From Kiritimatiellales bacterium (GTDB lineage Bacteria; Verrucomicrobiota; Kiritimatiellia; Kiritimatiellales; Pontiellaceae), in assembly GCA_030630445.1 (NCBI GenBank), contig DAOVNC010000082.1, positions 1 through 10,759 on the forward strand: 10,759 nucleotides of DNA, given 5' to 3'. Within the stretch, counting starts at the first letter, position 1; each line of letters begins with the position of its first letter. The notes beneath the pieces were generated by a model that worked only from the letters and a program-made list of their open reading frames with translations, searched no databases and was not told the DNA's origin. Below are positions 7,198-10,759 of this stretch, one piece after another. Made by a program: the position numbers and the translations under genes.

Positions 7198-8163
7198 TCA
7201 GAATACCTTCGTCAACCGGGTGCTGTCGGGAACCATCTCGGCCTTGAGCATGTCGAATAGCGCGGTAGCGATCGGCCCCGGAACGCCTTTTCCGACCGGT
7301 TTTCCGTCAAACACGGTCACGGGGGTAATGTTCGGCGTGGTTCCATAGATGTGGATTTCGGCGGCGGATCGTGCCATGCCCATGCTGATCGGCCGGTATT
7401 CGGCGGAAGTCAGCTGGCGATCCCTCTTCAACTGCTGCGCGAAATGCAGCGCGCGCTTGGCGGTGGTTCCAGCGAGAACACGGTCGGGCGGCGGCATGAA
7501 GAGTTCCTTACCCAGAGTCACGATGCCAATGTTTTCCGTCGCCCCTTCGGCCAGGTTTCGGTGTTCGTCGAGCGATACCGTAAAATCGACGCCGAGGTCG
7601 ACGGCCTCCTTTTTCATAAGGACGTTGGGCAGGTAGTTGCAGGTCTTGACGGTGGCAAACAGGCCGGACTTGACCGGGATTCTACTCAGGGCCACGCTAA
7701 CGCCTTCCGGCAACCCGGCCATGCCGACCTGCGGAAGTTCGTAGACCACGATATAGAGTTCCGGACGATGGCAGGCATAGGGGTTGATCCCCATGGTGCC
7801 CGGCCCGCGCGAAAGCAACAGTCGAACGAGCGCATTGCGCTCGCCGCCGGCGCGCACGGTTTGCACCACAATATCCGCCATTTCATCCAGCGGCACGGGG
7901 AGTTCGATGCCCAGCTGGGCGCACGAACGCCCAAGGCGCTCCAAGTGGGCATCGAGATTATAGATGCGCCCGTCCATGCATTTGAACGATTCGAAGACCC
8001 CGTCGCCTCGGTGCACCATGTGGTCGTCAACCGGCACCAGCATGAGCGACGGATCCGTGACGATGCAGTCCGTCACGGACGAATACATGGCATACAGTTT
8101 TTTGTCCCGGCCCGGCAAACGCGCCAGCCATTCGTCGCGGCCCATAATTTCCTTCACCTTCAT
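7198..8163 (-). CDS. Class IV PLP-dependent aminotransferase (branched-chain/D-amino acid aminotransferase-like)
   Basis: 321 residues of the fold-type IV PLP family, which includes branched-chain aminotransferases, D-amino acid aminotransferases and aminodeoxychorismate lyase. Seen: VPVDDHMVHRGDGVFESFK (43-61) with the conserved RGDGVFE, LDAHLERL (70-77), ALVRLLLSRG (111-120), the PLP-lysine segment TVKTCNYLPN with Lys173, EGATENIG (206-213) that binds the pyridine nitrogen and neighbouring groups, and LAGTTAKRAL (230-239) for the phosphate. An N-terminal extension of about 25 residues precedes the usual start of the fold. The substrate is uncertain because the specificity loops do not match a subtype I can recognise; annotation as IlvE would be overcalling. 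The ATG is preceded by a strong AGGAGG at 4-nt spacing. It is the first gene of a two-gene unit with the CYTH protein and diverges from the UDP-glucuronate decarboxylase gene. Confidence 0.87.
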   Translation of the reverse strand: MKVKEIMGRDEWLARLPGRDKKLYAMYSSVTDCIVTDPSLMLVPVDDHMVHRGDGVFESFKCMDGRIYNLDAHLERLGRSCAQLGIELPVPLDEMADIVVQTVRAGGERNALVRLLLSRGPGTMGINPYACHRPELYIVVYELPQVGMAGLPEGVSVALSRIPVKSGLFATVKTCNYLPNVLMKKEAVDLGVDFTVSLDEHRNLAEGATENIGIVTLGKELFMPPPDRVLAGTTAKRALHFAQQLKRDRQLTSAEYRPISMGMARSAAEIHIYGTTPNITPVTVFDGKPVGKGVPGPIATALFDMLKAEMVPDSTRLTKVF

Positions 8164-8283
8164 TTCGCCTCCTGCAACTCTACTGCTCGGTCGGACTATC
8201 CAAGAAATTCCGGTGGATTGGAATTTATTTCTGTCGCGACAGATGCGATATTCCCGTCTTCATCAAATCTAAAAAGGGGTTCC
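8164..8283. promoter_or_regulatory. Divergent control region with a perfect palindrome
   Basis: This 120-nt gap separates two divergent genes. It holds a perfect 14-bp palindrome, TCTGTCGCGACAGA (8230-8243), and next to it a 7-bp inverted repeat, AAATTCC (8205-8211) and GGAATTT (8220-8226) with an 8-nt loop. GATATT (8247-8252) just after the palindrome is a possible -10 for the plus-strand gene, which would put the palindrome over its promoter. An operator reading is plausible from position and symmetry, but I cannot name a regulator for it. Ribosome sites at each end (AGGAGG for the aminotransferase, AAAGGGG for the decarboxylase) are clear. Confidence 0.45.
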
Positions 8284-9243
8284 ATGAAAGATATCATCAA
8301 GAAGCGCGTTTTAGTGACCGGCGGTGCCGGATTCCTCGGTTCGTTCCTCTGCGAACGCCTGCTGGCGGAAGAGTGCGATGTCATCTGCATGGACAACTTT
8401 TTTACGGGGCGCAAAGCCAATATTGCGCACCTGTTGGGCAGCCCCTACTTTGAGCTCCTGCCCCACGACGTCACCTTCCCATTCTATGTCGAGGTCGACG
8501 AAATCTACAACCTCGCCTGCCCCGCCTCGCCGGTGCACTACCAATTCGACCCCGTCCAGACCACCAAGACCAGCGTACACGGTGCGATCAATGCGCTGGG
8601 GCTGGCCAAACGCGTAAAGGCCAAGATCTTCCAGGCCTCCACCTCCGAGGTCTATGGCGACCCCTCCGTCCACCCGCAGCCCGAAACCTACTGGGGCAAC
8701 GTCAACCCCATCGGCATCCGCTCCTGCTACGACGAAGGAAAACGCTGCGCCGAAACCCTCTTTTTCGACTACTGGCGCCAACACAACCTGCGCATCAAAG
8801 TCGCGCGCATCTTCAACACCTACGGCCCGCGGATGCACCCGCACGATGGCCGTGTGGTCTCAAACTTCATCATGCAGGCGCTCAAGGGCGAGGACATCAC
8901 CATCTACGGCGACGGCCAGCAGACCCGCTCGTTCTGCTACGCCACCGACCTCATCGAAGGCTGGATTCGCCTGATGGCCACCGACGACGACGTGACCGGC
9001 CCGATCAACCTCGGCAACCCCGGCGAATTCACCATGATCGAGCTGGCGGAAAACGTGATCGAACTGACCGACTCAAAATCCAAGCTCATCTTCGAACCCC
9101 TCCCCGCCGACGATCCCAAGCAACGCAAGCCCGACATCACGCTCGCCAAGGAAAAGCTTGGCTGGGAACCCACCGTCCCGCTACGCGAAGGTCTACAGAA
9201 GACCATCGAGTATTTCGACGGCCTGCTCAAGCAAACGGACTAA
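8284..9243 (+). CDS. uxs: UDP-glucuronate decarboxylase (UDP-xylose synthase)
   Basis: NAD-dependent conversion of UDP-glucuronate to UDP-xylose plus CO2, supplying xylose for surface polysaccharides; cytoplasmic, 319 residues, as expected for bacterial UXS without a membrane anchor. It is an extended short-chain dehydrogenase: Rossmann motif GGAGFLG (13-19), DNFFTG (37-42), the catalytic segment ASTSEVYGDP (118-127), Tyr149 and Lys153 in YDEGK (YxxxK), RIFNTYGPRM (175-184), GDGQQTRSFCY (209-219) and a normal C-terminus. The stretch TSEVYGDP…HPQPETYWGNVNPIG…CYDEGKRCAE is distinctive of UXS rather than generic epimerases. ATG 8284 has AAAGGGG a few bases upstream and matches the family start; a much longer open frame beginning at 7351 is antisense to the aminotransferase. 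Together with the DprE1/E2-like genes downstream it suggests pentose provision for glycans. Confidence 0.93.
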   Translation: MKDIIKKRVLVTGGAGFLGSFLCERLLAEECDVICMDNFFTGRKANIAHLLGSPYFELLPHDVTFPFYVEVDEIYNLACPASPVHYQFDPVQTTKTSVHGAINALGLAKRVKAKIFQASTSEVYGDPSVHPQPETYWGNVNPIGIRSCYDEGKRCAETLFFDYWRQHNLRIKVARIFNTYGPRMHPHDGRVVSNFIMQALKGEDITIYGDGQQTRSFCYATDLIEGWIRLMATDDDVTGPINLGNPGEFTMIELAENVIELTDSKSKLIFEPLPADDPKQRKPDITLAKEKLGWEPTVPLREGLQKTIEYFDGLLKQTD

Positions 9244-9338
9244 ATTTTCTGGAGTGCGGCGGGAAGCGTAGCGCCACGCCGCCTTCCTATTCCCTCGGAA
9301 AGCGGTATCGCCCGTTGGTTGCCACCGCACTCCAAAAT
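9244..9338. repeat. Nested inverted-repeat (REP-like) element between convergent genes
   Basis: Outer arms GGAGTGCGG (9251-9259) and CCGCACTCC (9325-9333) are perfect complements, extended outward by ATTTT (9244-9248) and AAAAT (9334-9338) across a 2-nt bulge. Inside, CCGCCTTCC (9279-9287) pairs with GGAAAGCGG (9297-9305) at 8 of 9 positions with a 9-nt loop; GGCGG (9258-9262) could compete for CCGCC (9279-9283). It fills nearly the whole 101-nt gap between the uxs stop and the stop of the convergent SDR gene. The structure is symmetric with A/T-rich flanks on both sides, so it could act as a bidirectional terminator; it also looks like a dispersed palindromic repeat. Copy number elsewhere is unknown. 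Confidence 0.75.
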
Positions 9339-9344
9339 GTTTTT

Positions 9345-10076
9345 CTACATCCCCATCTTCTTGAAAATCGCCTCGGGAATGTGGCGAATGACCAGCATGA
9401 TCCAGCGCCACATCCAGAGGGTGTAGACCGTGTTTCGCTGTTTTTCCAGTCCACGGAAAACCGCGTTGGCCACCTGCTCCGGCTCGGCGGTGAGCGCGGC
9501 GGGAAGCTCTAGGCTTTCGGTCATCTTCGTGCGGCAGAAGCCGGGCTTGACGGTCATCACATGCACGCCGGTTTTTGCGAGTCGGTTGCGCAGTCCGGAG
9601 AGATAGGCCGTAAAGCCCGCCTTCGCGCTGCCGTAGATATAGTTGCTCTGCCGACCGCGATCCCCCGCCACGGAACTAATTCCAACAATCGTCCCCTGCC
9701 CTCGCTTTTCAAAATCTTCTGCCACCACATTCAGGATGGAGACTGCGCCCGTGTAGTTGACGTCGATCGTCCTGCAAACCTCGTCGAGATCGGTGCGGGC
9801 CAGCAGCTGGTCGCCCATGTAGCCAAAAACGCAGACAACGACATCGGGCTTGATCTCCAGCGACTCGTAGAAGTTCTTGTGGTTGGAAAAGTCGACCGCA
9901 TCAAACTCCATGGCCTGGATCTCCGCACTGGATCGCACCCGCAGATCGCTCGCCACCGGTTCAAGCGAATCCATATTGCGCGCAGCCAGCGACAAGCTCC
10001 ACCCCTCTGCGGCAAACTTCTTGGCCATCGACTGCGCCATGTCCGACGTTGCACCTAAAATCAAAACATTCTTCAT
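9345..10076 (-). CDS. SDR oxidoreductase, DprE2-like (decaprenylphosphoryl-2-keto-pentose reductase family)
   Basis: 243-residue classical short-chain dehydrogenase. Seen: nucleotide-binding GATSDMA (8-14), FDAVDFS (58-64), VNYTG with Asn107, the catalytic ISSVAGDRG (133-141), Tyr148 and Lys152 in YGSAK (YxxxK), and KPGFCRTKM (177-185). The GATSD form of the glycine motif and the hydrophobic tail LWMWRWIMLVIRHIP (220-234) fit DprE2-type reductases. In mycobacteria DprE2 reduces the 2-keto intermediate made by DprE1, completing conversion of decaprenyl-phosphoryl ribose to arabinose using NADH. The neighbouring gene on the same strand is DprE1-like, which supports this role; the lipid carrier and final sugar here are unknown. 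GGAG at 7-nt spacing precedes ATG 10076. A generic SDR is the alternative if the pairing is coincidental. Confidence 0.82.
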   Translation of the reverse strand: MKNVLILGATSDMAQSMAKKFAAEGWSLSLAARNMDSLEPVASDLRVRSSAEIQAMEFDAVDFSNHKNFYESLEIKPDVVVCVFGYMGDQLLARTDLDEVCRTIDVNYTGAVSILNVVAEDFEKRGQGTIVGISSVAGDRGRQSNYIYGSAKAGFTAYLSGLRNRLAKTGVHVMTVKPGFCRTKMTESLELPAALTAEPEQVANAVFRGLEKQRNTVYTLWMWRWIMLVIRHIPEAIFKKMGM

Positions 10077-10099
10077 TCACTCTCTCCAAATATTTTTTT

Positions 10100-10378
10100 T
10101 TAACCACGAAATACACTAAATACACGAAAGGGCACTGGCCAGTTTTAGTTTCGTGTGGTTCGTACTACCATCCACCAACTTATTGTTTTCCGTGTACGGT
10201 TTTCTCGTGCTGGTTTGCCAAAGGGGCACTTGTCGGAGCCAGTAAGGGCAGAATAATTGGGTGGCAGAATAATTTTCCAACTCGACCGGACTGGGCAAAT
10301 TATTCTGCCACAAAATCATTCTGCCTAAATTCATTCTGTTTTGGTTGCGGCTGTCCGCGCTATGCATTTCGTGGTTAA
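10100..10378. mobile_element. MITE-like non-coding element with terminal inverted repeats
   Basis: The 332-nt gap between the DprE2- and DprE1-like genes is almost filled by a 279-bp segment bounded by TTAACCACGAAATACA (10100-10115) and its inverted copy (10363-10378), 15 of 16 positions matching and the outer 13 perfect. The left end continues as three 9-nt units: AACCACGAA, ATACACTAA, ATACACGAA (10102-10128). The interior carries several GGCAGAAT motifs in both orientations. No transposase or convincing ORF is present; an open frame across 10116-10403 (minus) is low-complexity translation of the repeats. I see no clear target-site duplication. The size, TIRs and lack of coding fit a miniature inverted-repeat element or a dispersed intergenic repeat. 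Confidence 0.65.
10261..10311. repeat. 15-bp perfect stem-loop within the MITE-like element
   Basis: GTGGCAGAATAATTT (10261-10275) and AAATTATTCTGCCAC (10297-10311) are exact reverse complements around a 21-nt loop. A further direct copy of GGCAGAATAATT lies at 10247-10258, and shorter inverted copies ATTCTGCC (10318-10325) and ATTCTG (10333-10338) follow. Being transcribed between the two dpr-like genes, it could form a strong RNA hairpin, though without a run of U directly after the stem on the minus strand it does not look like a classical terminator. Confidence 0.75.
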
Positions 10379-10408
10379 TCATCCCGTCATCCATTGTTAA
10401 CATTCTTT

Positions 10409-10759
10409 TCAGGTGATCCCGATGCGCTTGGATTGCAGCGACTCGAATTTGGTATCTCCCTCGTTCAGCATGGCGATGGCCTGCCGGAAGTCGGCGGCGT
10501 TGGGATAGGTTTTCTCGAACATCTCCGCATCCATGTGCGAATCCTTCGCCAGATAGAGCCGCCCGCCATAATCGGCCACCATCGCGTCGAGATCCTTGAA
10601 CAGATCCATCGCCCGGGCGGAGATCGGAAAATCAAGCGCCAGCGTGTAGCCGGCCATCGGGAACGACATAAAGCTCTCCTGTTCGCCAAACAACTTGAGC
10701 ACCGCGAGGAACGAACCCAGCCCGCTCTCGGTGATCCGTTTCAGGATCTTGTGCATCCC
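10409..10759 (-). CDS. DprE1-like FAD-binding oxidase (C-terminal part)
   Basis: The gene runs in from beyond the right edge; about 116 C-terminal residues are visible, ending at TGA (10409-10411). The visible part matches the D-arabinono-1,4-lactone oxidase/DprE1 C-terminal region: VLKLFGEQESFMSFPMAGYTLALDFPI, then GGRLYLAKDSHMDAEMFEKTYP, where the Lys in AKDS corresponds to the active-site lysine (Lys418) of Mycobacterium tuberculosis DprE1. In that enzyme the strand WNICVDFP contains Cys387, the residue attacked by benzothiazinone drugs; here the matching stretch is YTLALDFP, with Ala. DprE1 oxidises the 2-hydroxyl of decaprenyl-phosphoryl ribose. The DprE2-like gene downstream supports a two-step epimerase role. 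The FAD-binding PP-loop half is outside the window. The apparent ATG at 10754-10756 is internal, not the start. Confidence 0.85.
   Translation of the reverse strand, partial: GMHKILKRITESGLGSFLAVLKLFGEQESFMSFPMAGYTLALDFPISARAMDLFKDLDAMVADYGGRLYLAKDSHMDAEMFEKTYPNAADFRQAIAMLNEGDTKFESLQSKRIGIT

Noticed and set aside
7351..8283. Upstream extension of the uxs reading frame (ORF open from 7351)
   Set aside because: It lies antisense to the well-supported aminotransferase gene, has no homology to known proteins, and the UXS family start with its ribosome binding site is at 8284.
10116..10403. 95-codon minus-strand ORF across the repeat region
   Set aside because: Its translation is just the TIR and GGCAGAAT repeats; no ribosome site and no domain. 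Such ORFs are typical false calls in this kind of repeat.

Overview
The window reads as a chromosomal segment of an anaerobic, fermentative Gram-negative-type bacterium with mixed, moderately high GC. The [FeFe] hydrogenase, the Bacteroidetes/PVC-style Dus protein, the REP-like intergenic palindromes and the 'AACCACGAA…ACACGAA' type repeat make a member of the PVC superphylum (for example Kiritimatiellota) a reasonable guess. That is inference from style only; no rRNA or taxonomic marker is present.

Layout. (1) 1-311, plus: C-terminal end of an EF-P-like translation factor (YeiP/EfpL type), whose stop codon overlaps the stop of the next gene. (2) 308-4011, minus: a two-gene [FeFe] hydrogenase operon. 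The promoter-proximal gene is a fusion of a NuoE/HndA-type [2Fe-2S] subunit with a NuoF/HndC-type FMN/NAD(P) subunit. The distal gene is the HndD/HydA catalytic subunit. (3) 4012-4204: AT-rich divergent promoter region. (4) 4205-6720, plus: tRNA-dihydrouridine synthase, then glycerol kinase with a possible leaderless start. (5) 6722-8163, minus: class IV PLP aminotransferase followed by a CYTH/triphosphate-tunnel protein. (6) 8164-8283: divergent control region with a perfect 14-bp palindrome and a second inverted repeat. (7) 8284-9243, plus: UDP-glucuronate decarboxylase. (8) 9244-9338: a nested inverted-repeat element filling a convergent gap. (9) 9345-10759, minus: a DprE2-like SDR and the C-terminal part of a DprE1-like FAD oxidase, separated by a 279-bp MITE-like element with terminal inverted repeats.

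How they fit together. The hydrogenase pair would connect the NAD(P)H pool to H2, as expected in a fermenter that must dispose of electrons from substrates such as sugars or glycerol (GlpK). The UDP-xylose synthase and the DprE1/DprE2-like pair point to pentose (xylose, and probably arabinose) supply for cell-surface glycans. The other genes are housekeeping or poorly specified.

The points most worth a second look are: the NuoE-NuoF fusion that compacts a normally three-gene hydrogenase into two genes; a Ser in place of the second Cys of the H-cluster L1 motif (TSCSPGW); a DprE1-like protein lacking the cysteine known from the mycobacterial enzyme; and two structured repeat elements (9244-9338 and 10100-10378), the second sitting inside the dprE1/dprE2-like gene pair. 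I see no CRISPR array, tRNA, rRNA, phage or defence system here, and nothing I would call a wholly new system.
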